Source of the DNA: Siphonodentalium dalli
Taxonomy: Eukaryota; Mollusca; Scaphopoda; Gadilida; Siphonodentaliidae
Direction: 5' to 3'
DNA length: 64,000 nucleotides
Assembly (NCBI GenBank): GCA_032622095.1
Contig: CP136069.1
Location: forward strand, 71,075,319-71,139,318
Shown piece after piece: positions 1 through 10,175 of this stretch. The first letter of the stretch is position 1. Each line of letters starts with the position of its first letter. The notes below the pieces were generated by a model that saw only the letters and a list, made by a program, of their open reading frames with translations, was not told where the DNA came from and searched no databases. Both the position numbers and the translations under genes were made by a program.

Positions 1-90
1 TATGGGAAAGTTGTTCAATAACGGATGTCTGAATTGTACCACCAAACGCTGTCTATGCAAATGGGAAGGAGGGATCATATAGGTCGTTAA

Positions 91-298
91 CCCTTCCATG
101 ACTGAAGCTTCCTGAATGTTTGCGAAAACCATGTGCCAAGCATTATCTTATATATGCGAGTCTCCCATAGGGAACCTAACATATATAAGAGATTACATTG
201 GACTCACAATATTTACCTTGACCTTGACCTTACATATGTAAGATAATGTACTAGCACGTGATATTTAATGATACACAAGCGCTGCCCCCGTCATCCCA
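91..298. mobile_element. TTAA-flanked MITE, family 1 (degraded copy)
   Basis: It starts CCCTTCCATGACTGAAGC right after TTAA and matches the copies at 43564 and 49440. The internal hairpin (about 134-201) is imperfect. The right end (CCCCCGTCATCCC) is eroded and lacks a second TTAA. Confidence 0.6.
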
Positions 299-496
299 AA
301 ATATCGACATACAGGCTTTGTATACACTTGTACAGACTCGAAGAGAACTCGTCAGAGCACAGCAATGAGACAAACACTCATTATATTATAATAAGGAACG
401 CTCTCTGTTGTTCCATTATGAAGATGATTCTAAATCGTATCACACGAGTAATTTGTTCTGTGGCATATACAGTCCGCATACTAGTATTTGTCTTAA

Positions 497-1493
497 AGGG
501 ACTCAATGCCTTCGAAGTGGGTTCATGCGAAATAACATACACATCTGTAAAACAAATATCAACCAACAAATACATGAAAATAATTATTTACTTCGTTCTT
601 ATTTTCATTATTAAAGGTACTCAATCCGATCAAACGGTCCCATATCATCAAGTTACAACAACAACATTTCTTCAAAATACGCTTTTATTATCAGAATCGA
701 TTAATTACAACAAAATAATACTAACCGCTGTCAAATATTGTATAAAATTTCCCAAAACGTGTTATTTATCAACATGTTAGTCAACGAAATATGGCCGTAT
801 TATCACTTGAGTATCACGAAATATGGCCCTATTACCACTTGATTTTATAGTTATCCATCTTCATCCGCAATTTTGTCCGAGACAGTCGATTTGACGGCTT
901 TTTCTAGGGCACAAATAATTACAAATTTCGAGAAATACCAAATTTAAAAAATCGATATCTGATCACGCTGAGTTTTGATTGGTGTGTTCCTCGACTCGAA
1001 TCAAATATTTTGAACCCCCGAAGCAAAAAAAAAGAAGTTATTTAGGAGCGTTATTTCGGATTATGCATCTTTAATAACTCTCCAATTGTGATATTTTGCA
1101 TGTCAAAACCATTGTTATGTAAACATTACTGTTACAGTGGTAATTGCCTATAAAATTCCAATTAGTCTAACAAGATACCAAAGTGTAACAAACACTTGAC
1201 CAGTAAACATTGGAAAATGTCAAAAGCATTAAAAACTATTCGGAATGTCATATTCAGACTAAAATATTTAAACTAACCACACGATTAGCAATGTTTGGTG
1301 ATACATAGCTGTAACAGTTTTGTTTACATAACACTGATATCAACACGCGAAAACTCGTTATTGTAGAACTATCATTAATGCATATAAGAACAAAGTGTAT
1401 CTATTTATCCATGTTCTTCTTAGTCTTATTAATGTTTTTACAGACTTTAATATTTGTTTTCTCATTTACCCACTGCAAATGCATTGAGTCCCT
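497..1493. mobile_element. TTAA-flanked MITE, family 2, carrying a nested insertion
   Basis: TTAA|AGGGACTCAATGC at the left and GCATTGAGTCCCT|TTAA at the right form terminal inverted repeats with TTAA target duplications, the hallmark of piggyBac-like elements. The inner part shares ATATAAGAACAAAGT and TCCATGTTCTTCTTAG with relatives at 25175, 54910 and 61700. A family 3 element is inserted inside. Confidence 0.75.
615..1070. mobile_element. TTAA-flanked MITE, family 3, nested in family 2
   Basis: TTAA|AGGTACTCAATCCGA at the left, and TCGGATT then ATCT|TTAA at the right. Internal sequences (AAAAATCGATATCTGATCAC and TCCTCGACTCGAATCAAAT) recur in the copies at 5455 and 60596. Confidence 0.75.
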
Positions 1494-1772
1494 TTAAAGG
1501 TCGACCTCTTTTTATCCTTGCTTTTATCTTTGCGCTTCAAAGTACACCGAACTATGTCGATAAATACCTGAGCTACATTTCTATGGACATTATATGTCCA
1601 AGGAATTCATAAAAAAAAGAATTTGTTTGCTCATTTACCCACTGAAAAGTGCATTGGGTCCCTTTAACTGTAGACCTCTTTTTATCCTTGTTTTTATCGT
1701 TGCGCTTCAAAGTACACCGAACTATGTCGATAAATACCTGAGCTACCTTCCTATGGACATTATATGTCCCAA
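1453..1772. repeat. Tandem duplication of about 155 bp
   Basis: The stretch 1453-1607 (TTTACCCACTG, CGACCTCTTTTTATCCTTG, CACCGAACTATGTCGATAAA, ATGGACATTATATGTCC) is repeated with a few differences at 1618-1772. The first copy includes the right end of the family 2 MITE, so duplication followed that insertion. Confidence 0.85.
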
Positions 1773-2150
1773 AAAATGCACTGAAGTCATAAAAAATAAC
1801 AAATATTGCGGCAATTGTATTAATTGCAATACTGGAATCGAAATAGCGCGCGACTTCCGGAAAAGGTCTATTGCGTTATCTTAACATTATTTAAAAATTC
1901 AACAAGTGCTTTTTCTTTGTTTAATCATCACAATTTGTAGTAAAATAAAACGTTTAAAATCGAGACAGCTCTAAATATTACTCCGTGCCATATACGTGTG
2001 CAATTTTTAAGCGACCGCTGCATGATTAAATAATCGAATCGGCACAAAATATATAAGAAACAAGACACTTATTTTCAGCGCTATATATCGACTAATTTGA
2101 TCGAACGAGCCATGCCCATTTAACAAAAACGATCATACGTTCAAGCTGGG
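1773..2150. other. Gene-free spacer
   Basis: AT-rich sequence between the duplicated block and the foldback element. No exon, RNA gene or repeat was recognised. Confidence 0.5.
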
Positions 2151-2439
2151 TTTCGTCAAATCCGACGTGTAGATTGCGTACACACAGAAAATTTGGTTAC
2201 CAGGAGAACCAGTTTCCCCATGGAACCAAAACTGGTTCCAATGGTTGTCCTAGAAGGGGAACAAAACGAATAACTAAACATACATGTTTGGTTCTTCGCG
2301 AAGAGCCAAAATAAAAAACAAAACGAAAAACCAAACCATAAAAGTACACAACATACATTCTGGTTCCACATGGAACCAAACTGGTTTCTAAGTTTTGTCC
2401 CAAGGGGAGAACCAATGTGACATGCTATGGTTTTCTGTA

Positions 2440-3001
2440 TGGTTCCTTGTATATAATAGTGTGGGGGCAAATGTAGATCTTGTATACTTTTTTAGTAGAA
2501 GCAAGCCACTATGATTTTCTTAACTTATTCAGTTTGGAGGGATTATTAAGACTCTATTCCAATTTTTTATCGAGCCGGAAGTAGAACAAGATGAGAGGGT
2601 ACCGATATGGTGAAAAACGGCATGTCAATCACCCCTAGCCTTCAAAACGAAAATCGCTAAACAGCCCATACTGTTAACCCTTACCTTCCTGAGCACATCT
2701 GCTGTTTCGACTGAACAAGTAAACTATAAAGGCAAGTGGATGGGGTGGTTTGGGGACATATCGCGGCTATTTGGGACAGATTTGGTTCAAAAAATGGGCA
2801 AAAATCCTCGAAAATATCCTGATTTTTGCTCATGATGGCAGCCATCTTGGATTTGGAGGTCACGTGACATTAAAAAATTGGAATAGAGTCCAATTATTTA
2901 GCACAACCCATCCCGATGTTGAAAATATACATGCCATGCTTCTACTAAAAAAGTATACAAGGAACCACTTTTTGAACAGTTGCCCCCACACTATAACCAG
3001 A
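2440..3001. mobile_element. Foldback (long inverted repeat) element
   Basis: The left arm (about 2440-2572) and right arm (about 2868-3001) are inverted copies. Shared blocks are GTATACTTTTTTAGTAGAAG / CTTCTACTAAAAAAGTATAC, the GTGTGGGGGCAA block, and ATTCCAATTTTT / AAAAATTGGAAT. Flanking sequence (2190-2420 and 3000-3030) is rich in GGTTCC/GGAACC iterations. The open frames across it are by-products. Confidence 0.7.
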
Positions 3002-3469
3002 GCATGGAACCATATGGTTTGTGGTTCCGAACCTGGACGCATTGCGGCATCCGATTTGTTGGCACTTGGTTATTTTCGGACCAAAGAAAATAAATTGTAT
3101 CAGTGATGACTAGAAACTATTTACATTCTTTATTTAGATAGAAATGCGATAACACGTGTAAAATGTGGATATTATGCGCATGCAGCAATACAGAGCGTTT
3201 CCTTTAAGTCGAAAATTCCTGATAATTGAGAACAAAAAGAGGGTGTGCCTCAATTTTGTTGCTATTATACTGATATTATTTGTGAGCTTTCTCCTGTTAA
3301 ACACACAGTCTGCGCATTAGTATATATATATATAGGATATATAGCACAGTATATAGCAATGTTATATTTTATGCCTCCGAAACATGCCTAGCATTGCTCT
3401 TTGAACATGCCAGGCGCCTGTTTTTAGAAGCAAATTTAATTTTTGAGACAGTTTTGTTTTGTTTTTGTT

Positions 3470-3540
3470 TTTGGGATTGGGTGGGATTCGAACCCCGGCC
3501 CATGACGTTGAGCGCGCCTTGCCACCGAAGCTACCCCAAA
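3470..3540 (-). tRNA. Degenerate tRNA-like sequence (tRNA pseudogene or SINE head)
   Basis: On the minus strand there is an A box (TAGCTTCGGTGG), a perfect B box (GGTTCGAATCC), and 7-nt ends TTTGGGG/TCCCAAA that can pair as an acceptor stem. A D arm can be drawn, but the anticodon arm has a 6-nt loop and the T stem is broken, so no anticodon is assigned. A tRNA-derived SINE head or dead tRNA copy is more likely than a working tRNA. Confidence 0.4.
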
Positions 3541-3851
3541 AAAGGAAGTATATATTTTCTTTTCTGTATGGATATATCTATATACGTTGTTTCTTAAATT
3601 ACCAGATCAATTCTTCAAGACATGAATCCATGAAACGACATTTGAAAATGTTTACCGATTTTAATAAAATTCAAGATTAAGTGTCGAAACGTCCAAGTGC
3701 TTGGGCCGAAACAACCAAGTGCCGAAAATTCAGGCGCCGAAACGTCTTGCACCCACCATTACGTGGCTGATTTGTTATGCCCACGTTGACATCTTGCAAT
3801 GAGACGTGTAGCAATTACACGTTACTCCATTTGATCTATTCATTCAAGCTC

Positions 3852-4121
3852 TATGGAGAGTTCAGTCCCCTACGCAGGACTTACCGCTGCCCGCACCTAC
3901 ACGTAATGTGAAGAAATGTCGCATTTATTTATTTGAGATTTTTGTAGGTTGCAATTCATTCTGCATTATTATGAGAAACTGCACTGTCAATATTCAACTG
4001 AAAATGGTCTAGATCAAGCCAGATTGAATTGTAACTGGAAAAAAAATTGTTAGATTTAGTTACGAAAATACACGTGCTGGCAGAGTTCAGACAGCACGTA
4101 GCGAGGGGACTGAACTCTGTT
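3852..4121. repeat. Inverted repeat around AGAGTTCAGTCCCCT
   Basis: Arms at 3852-3872 and 4097-4121 (AGAGTTCAGTCCCCT and its complement) enclose about 225 bp without coding signs. Confidence 0.5.
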
Positions 4122-4359
4122 TTGCAGCTTGCTATTCATTATGTGTGTGTAAGAATGCACTCACTGTTGTTTATCTATCTGACAGCAAGTAGTTTAACGC
4201 TGCTTTCGTAAATGTAGAAATACTCAACTAGCCACCACTTTATGTTGTATACACCAGTATGTAATTAGATCAGACCCATTATGCCATTACTATGGTGTTG
4301 TTGGTGTCATATATCGTTTTTCAGAAGAGGAGGTTTTGATTTGTTTGTCATGAGAAAAA

Positions 4360-4690
4360 CACTTCCTGCCTGGGACTTTCTCATATGAAGGCCATATACA
4401 AAGTTTCATACAATCTCTCAAAATCAAGTTACCATCCGGACATCACAAATAATAAGTCAAATCTAAATCGAAATGGGGCATAAATCCGTCAGAAATTGTC
4501 GAATTGAACTCAAATTCGAACTTGACCGGATCTGTATCACATGAAGACCACATACCGAGTTTCATTATATTCTCTCAAATGCTACTCGTGTTATCATCCG
4601 GACAACAAAATAATCATCAAATTCTAAGTCGAAAAAGGACATAACTCATAAAATTCTGCTAAATAATATTCAAGTTATTTTTCGGACAAC
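4360..4690. repeat. Two diverged tandem units
   Basis: Two copies of a roughly 165-bp unit share TCATATGAAG / TCACATGAAG, GAGTTTCAT, TCTCTCAAA, ATCCGGACA and AAGTCAAAT-like blocks in the same order. The rest of 3541-5450 shows nothing recognisable beyond the entries given, apart from GCCGAAACGTC iterations at 3680-3760. Confidence 0.5.
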
Positions 4691-5454
4691 AAACGCACCG
4701 ACGTTGAAAGTTTGTTTTCGGGGAACCTTGAGCCACGTGTCTTTTCAGTTACACGTGTATCCTGTCCCCGGTGTATGTGTTTTGAAATATCTTGTATGTT
4801 GTGGTTGAAACGCATTCTAGAATATATTGTAATTATTATCCCCACATTTGTGGATATTTTCGGATAACTAGCACTGTTTACGTGACTGATTCAATATTCA
4901 CCAATTGGGTGGATGCACGGTGTTTACTGGGATATAATTAGCCCCGCTGCAAGTACCTGCTAATTAGTACCTGGTATTGGAAATCTTTTGATTATTGTGG
5001 TCAAACACAAATTATACGAACATCGATAAGAATGCGCACCTGTACCAAATAATTATCTAGCACATTTCTTTGTCTTCGTTTTTCTGTATAGAAAAGTCAG
5101 ACAATGTGGCCGTTCGGTACATACAGGTATGCATATATAGCGATGCCTATTAAGAGAGGTTTTTATTCATCCTATATTATCAGCTATTTTCTGTATGTGT
5201 GTTTAATGGGAAATTATGGCGATTAGAACTGTGGGACTCCGTAAACCTGGAGTGAAGATAATTAACGCAGTGATTGAATGTTACCTGGAGAATGTCGGCT
5301 GTTAGATACTATGAGTGCTTATTCCGGTTATACCAGTTCATGGTCATGCACCCAGAAGAAGACAACTATACTAAAGACTAGAACAAGTCATTTGGCATTT
5401 AGTACTGTACACTAAATCGAGTGCATGTTCGAGCGTTCAGCTCTACCGCGCGTA

Positions 5455-5800
5455 AAGGTACTCAATCCGATTCAATGGTACCCATATAAGAAGATTCGAA
5501 CAGCAACATTTTTAGAAATGCCGCTTCAGTTATCAGAATTGATTAATTGCTCAAAAATGATGCTGCCACTGTCAACTATAGTAAAAACATGCCCGAAACG
5601 TGTTATTTATCAACACGTTTGACGAAATTTGGCCTTATTATCAACACAAACCCTCTTGATTTTAGTGTTATCCATCTTCATCCACAATTTTGTCAGAGAC
5701 CGTCGGCTCGTCGACCTTTTACTGGGCCACATATAAGTCTCGATGGTGAAAAATAATATATTTCAAAAATCGATATCTAATAACTGTGAGCTTTGATATA
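5455..5800. mobile_element. TTAA-type MITE, family 3 (truncated copy)
   Basis: It begins AGGTACTCAATCCGATTC and follows the same internal order as the copy at 615, including GTGTTATTTATCAACACG and AAAATCGATATCTAATAAC. The right terminal repeat is missing. Confidence 0.65.
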
Positions 5801-5920
5801 TTCGGCACCATACTACTACACAATACGATTGGTACGGTTTCTATACCATAAACTAATTAGATGGTGCAATTGGGCCCAAAATGAACAAATGATAATGTGT
5901 AGAATGGGTTATCAATGCAT

Positions 5921-6190
5921 ATTTTAATCATTTGGTCTGTTTCCATTTCGTTTTGGTGTAATGTTGGTTGTTAGACTTCGCATAACTCCCAGAGATATGC
6001 TAATTTACAGATGAATATGAGATGATGTTTTTATGATGTCCCCGGAAATTAGCTCGTCACACTCACCCGGAGGATCTCCATACTGACGTCTTGCGTGATC
6101 GGAAATAACTTGGCGAAGACACCACATTAATCCCCAAAATGCCATGAACTTCAGGATTTATGATCACCACCATGGACACGGCGATATGGG
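5921..6190. repeat. Dispersed repeat family B, copy 1
   Basis: Blocks AATGCATATTTTAATCA, CCCCGGAAATTAGCT, CCGGAAATAACTTGG and ACCACATTAAT...GCCATGAAC recur in the same order near 16005 and 17918-18145. No coding capacity. Confidence 0.65.
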
Positions 6191-6320
6191 GAGGGGTTGG
6201 GCTGTATCAACCCCCAACTTTGGCCATTATTTTCAACAGTCGGAGATGTTATACCTGATAGAACATTAGTTGGAAATTTCAGTCCAACAATAGTTGTCCA
6301 AGTAATATATAGTCTGTTTA

Positions 6321-6540
6321 TGCAATTTATTGACCTCCAACACGAAGAGCATATACATTTAGTTTGTTGTGTGATACAAGGAATTCAAATATATGAAACT
6401 TGTGATTCATTATCAAACTTGTGATTGTTCACGCATCTTTCTGTATGTATTATTTATATATTATTTATATATAATTTATTGACCTCCAACATGAAGAGCA
6501 TACATTTAATTTGTTGTGAGACACAACGAATTCATGTATG
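6321..6540. repeat. Direct repeat of about 70 bp, two copies
   Basis: AATTTATTGACCTCCAACA, GAAGAGCATA and TTTGTTGTG occur at about 6324 and again 150 bp later, just upstream of the 122-bp array. Confidence 0.7.
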
Positions 6541-7095
6541 CATTGCACGCAGATCATAGTGACCATATACACATAATGTGTAGTGTATATCTCATATATA
6601 TTTTGAAGACCTCTGTCTGTATGTCTGTCTGTCTGTCTGTCTGTCATTAATACAAATCTACGATTCTCGACCGATCGGGACGAAACTTGGTACGTGTGTG
6701 TAGATTGACCAGGCGGTGAACGTTGTCGTATTGGCGAGCCCGTGTAGCGCCCGCTTCGCGCATGCGCAGACCAGATCTCGGAAACGGGTGGAGCTATCGA
6801 CTTGAAATTTGCTATGTGAATGTATCTTGCCCCTGATACGAATTTTATCGGGTCGCCGAGCCCGTGCGACACCAGCTTCGCGCATGCGCAGACGAGATCT
6901 CGGAAACGGGTGGAGCTATCGACTTGAAATTTGCTATGTGAATGTATCTTGCCCCGGATACGAATTTTATCGGGTCGCCGAGCCCGTGCGACGCCAGCTT
7001 CGCGCATGCGCAGACCAGATCTCGGAAACGGGTAGAGCTATCGACTTGAAATTTGGTTTTTGAATAGCCCGGACAACGTCGGGCTCATCGGCTAG

Positions 7096-7610
7096 TCTCA
7101 TATATATTTTGAAGACCTCTGTCTGTTTGTCTGTCTGTTTGTCTGTTTGTTTGTTTGTCATTTATACAAATCTACGATTCTCGACCGATCGGGACGAAAC
7201 TTGGTGCGTGTGTGTAGTTTGACCAGGCGGTGGACGTTGTCGTATTGGCGAGCCCGTGCGAATCCAGCTTCGCGCATGCGCAGACGAGATCTCGGAAACG
7301 GGTGGAGCTAACGACTTGAAATTTGCTATGTGAATGTATCTTGCCCCGGATACGAATTTTATCGGGTCGCCGAGCCCGTGCGACGCCAGCTTCGCGCATG
7401 CGCAGACGAGATATCGGAAACGGGTGGAGCTATCGACTTGAAATTTGCTATGTGAATGTATCTTGCCCCGGATACGAATTTTATCGGGTCGCCGAGCCCG
7501 TGCGAATCCAGCTTCGCGCATGCGCAGACCAGATCTCGGAAACGGGTAGATCTATCGACTTGAAATTTGGTTTTAGAATAGCCCGGACAACGTAGGGCTC
7601 ATCGGCTAGT
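7096..7610. repeat. Segment duplicated at 10382-10896
   Basis: This part of the array matches the sequence 3,286 bp downstream, including unit-specific variants (ATATCGG in place of ATCTCGG, GAATCCAGC, GTAGGGCTC) and the same TCTG/TTTG pattern. The match ends inside the next header, where the microsatellite pattern switches. Confidence 0.85.
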
Positions 7611-8162
7611 CTCATATATATTTTGAAGACCTCTGTCTGTATGTCTGTCTGTCTGTCTGTCTGTCATTAATACAAATCTACGATTCTCGACCGATCGAGA
7701 CGAAACTTGGTACGTGTGTGTAGTTTGACCAGGCGGTCGTCGTTGTCGTATTGGCGAGCCCGTGCGGCGCCCGCTTCGCGCATGCGCAGACGAGATCTCG
7801 GAAACGGGTGGAGCTATCGACTTGAAATTTGGTATGTGAATGTATCTTGCCCCGGATACGAATTTTATCGGGTCGCCGAGCCCGTGCGACGTCAGCTTCG
7901 CGCATGCGCAGACGAGATCTCGGAAACGGGTGGAGCTATCGACTTGAAATTTGGTATGTCAATGTATCTTGCCCCGGATACGAATTTTATCGGGTCACCG
8001 AGCCCGTGCGACGCCAGCTTCGCGCATGTGCAGACCAGATCTCGGAAACGGGTAGAGCTATCGACTTGAAATTTGGTTTTTGAATAGCCCGGACAACGTC
8101 GGGCTCATCGACTTGAAATTTGGTTTTTGAATAGCCCGGACAACGTCGGGCTCATCGGCTAG

Positions 8163-10175
8163 TCTCATATATATTTTGAAGACCTCTGTCTGTTTGTCTG
8201 TCTGTTTGTCTGTTTGTTTGTCATTTATACAAATCTACGATTCTCGACCGAACGGGACGAAACTGGGTAAGTGTGTGTAGTTTGACCAGGCGGTGGACGT
8301 TGTCGTATTGGCGAGCCCGTGCGGTGCCAACTTCGCGCATGCGCAGACGAGATCTCGGAAACGAGTGGAGCTATCGACTTGAAATTTGCTATGTGAATGT
8401 ATCTTGCCCCGGATACGAATTTTATCGGGTCGCCGAGCCCGTGCGACACCAGCTTCGCGCATGCGCAGACCAGATCTTGGAACCGGGTGCAGCTATCGAC
8501 TTGAAATTTGGTATTTGAATGTATCTTGCCCCGGATACGAATTTTATCGGGTCGCCGGGCCCGTGCGACGCCAGCTTCGCGCATGCGCAGACGAGATCTC
8601 GGAAACGGGTGGAGCTATCGACTTGAAATTTGCTATGTGAATGTATCTTGCCCCGGATACGAATTTTATCGGGTCGCCGAGCCCGTGCGACGCCAGATTT
8701 GCGCATGCGCAGACCAGATCTCGGAAACGGGTGGAGCTATCGACTTGAAATTTGGTTTTTGAATAGCCCGGACAACGTCGGGCTCATCGGCTGGTCTCAT
8801 ATATATTTTGAAGACCTCTGTCTGTTTGTTTGTCTGTCTGTATGTCATTTATACAAATCTACGATTCTCGACCGATCGGGACGACACTTGGTACGTGTGT
8901 GTAGTTTGACCAGGCGGTCGACGTTGTCGTATTGGCGAGCCCGTGCGGTGCCCGCTTCGCGCATGCGCATACGAGATCTCGGAAACGGGTGGAGCTATCG
9001 ACTTGAAATTTGCTATGTGAATGTATCTTGCCCCGGATACGAATTTGATCGGGTCGCCGAGCCCGTGCGACGCCAGCTTCGCGCATGTGCAGACCAGATC
9101 TCGGAAACGGGTGGAGCTATCGACTTGAAATTTGGTTTTTGAATAGCCCGGACAACGTCGGGCTCATCGGCTAGTCTCATATATATTTTGAAGACCTCTG
9201 TTTGTCTGTTTGTCTGTATGTTTGTTTGTCATTTATACAAATCTACGATTCTCGACCGATCGGCATGCGCAGACGAGATCTCGGAAACTGGTGGAGCTAT
9301 CGACTTGAAATTTGCTTTGTGAATGTATCTTGCCCCGGATATGAATTATACCGGGTCGCCGAGCCCGTGCGACGCCAGCTTCGCGCATGCGCAGACGATA
9401 TCTCGGAAACGGGTGGAGCTATCGACTTTGAAATTTGGTTTTTGAATAGCCCGGACAACGTCGGGCTCATCGTGCGACGCCAGCTTCGCGCATGCGCAGA
9501 CCAGATCTCAGAAACGGGTATAGCTATTGACTTGAAATTTGGTTTTTGAATAGCCCGGACAACGTCGGGCTGGGTAGAGCTATCGACTTGAAATTTGGTT
9601 TTTGAATAGCCCGGACAACGTCGGGCTCATCGGCGGAGCTATCGACTTGAAATTTGGTTTTTGAATAGCCCGGACAACGCGACGCCAGCTTCGCGCATGC
9701 GCAGACCAGATCTCGGAAACGGGTGGAGCTATCGACTTGAAATTTGCTATGTGAATGTACCTTGCCCCGGATACGAATTTTATCTGGTCGCCGAGCCCGT
9801 GTGACGCCAGCTTCGCGCATGCGCAGACCAGATCTCGGAAACGGGTAGAGCTATCGACTTGAAATTTGCTTTGTGAATAGCCCGGACAACGTCGGGCTCA
9901 TCGGCTAGTCTCATATATATTTTGAAGACCTCTGTCTGTCTGTTTGTCTGTTTGTTTGTCTGTCTGTCATTTATACAAATCTACGATTCTCGACCGATCG
10001 GGACGAAACTTGGTTCGTGTGTGTAGTTTGACCAGGCGGTCGACGTTGTCGTTGACTTGAAATTTGCTATGTGAATGTACCTTGCCCCGGATACGAATTT
10101 TATCGGGTCGCTGAGCCCGTACGACGCCAGCTTCGCGCATGCGCAGACGAGATCTCGGAAACGGGTGGAGCTATC
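8163..10175. repeat. 2.0-kb segment duplicated at 10896-12908
   Basis: Line-by-line comparison shows the same sequence 2,733 bp downstream, including one-off variants such as the truncated header at 9241-9265, the ATGAATTATACCGGG variant and the collapsed footers at 9560-9680. No mismatch was seen on inspection. The match ends near 12908, where the second copy diverges (TATCAACTCG). Confidence 0.88.

Noticed and set aside
268-780. 170-codon plus-strand frame
   Set aside because: It crosses the boundary of two nested TTAA MITEs and has no recognisable domain.
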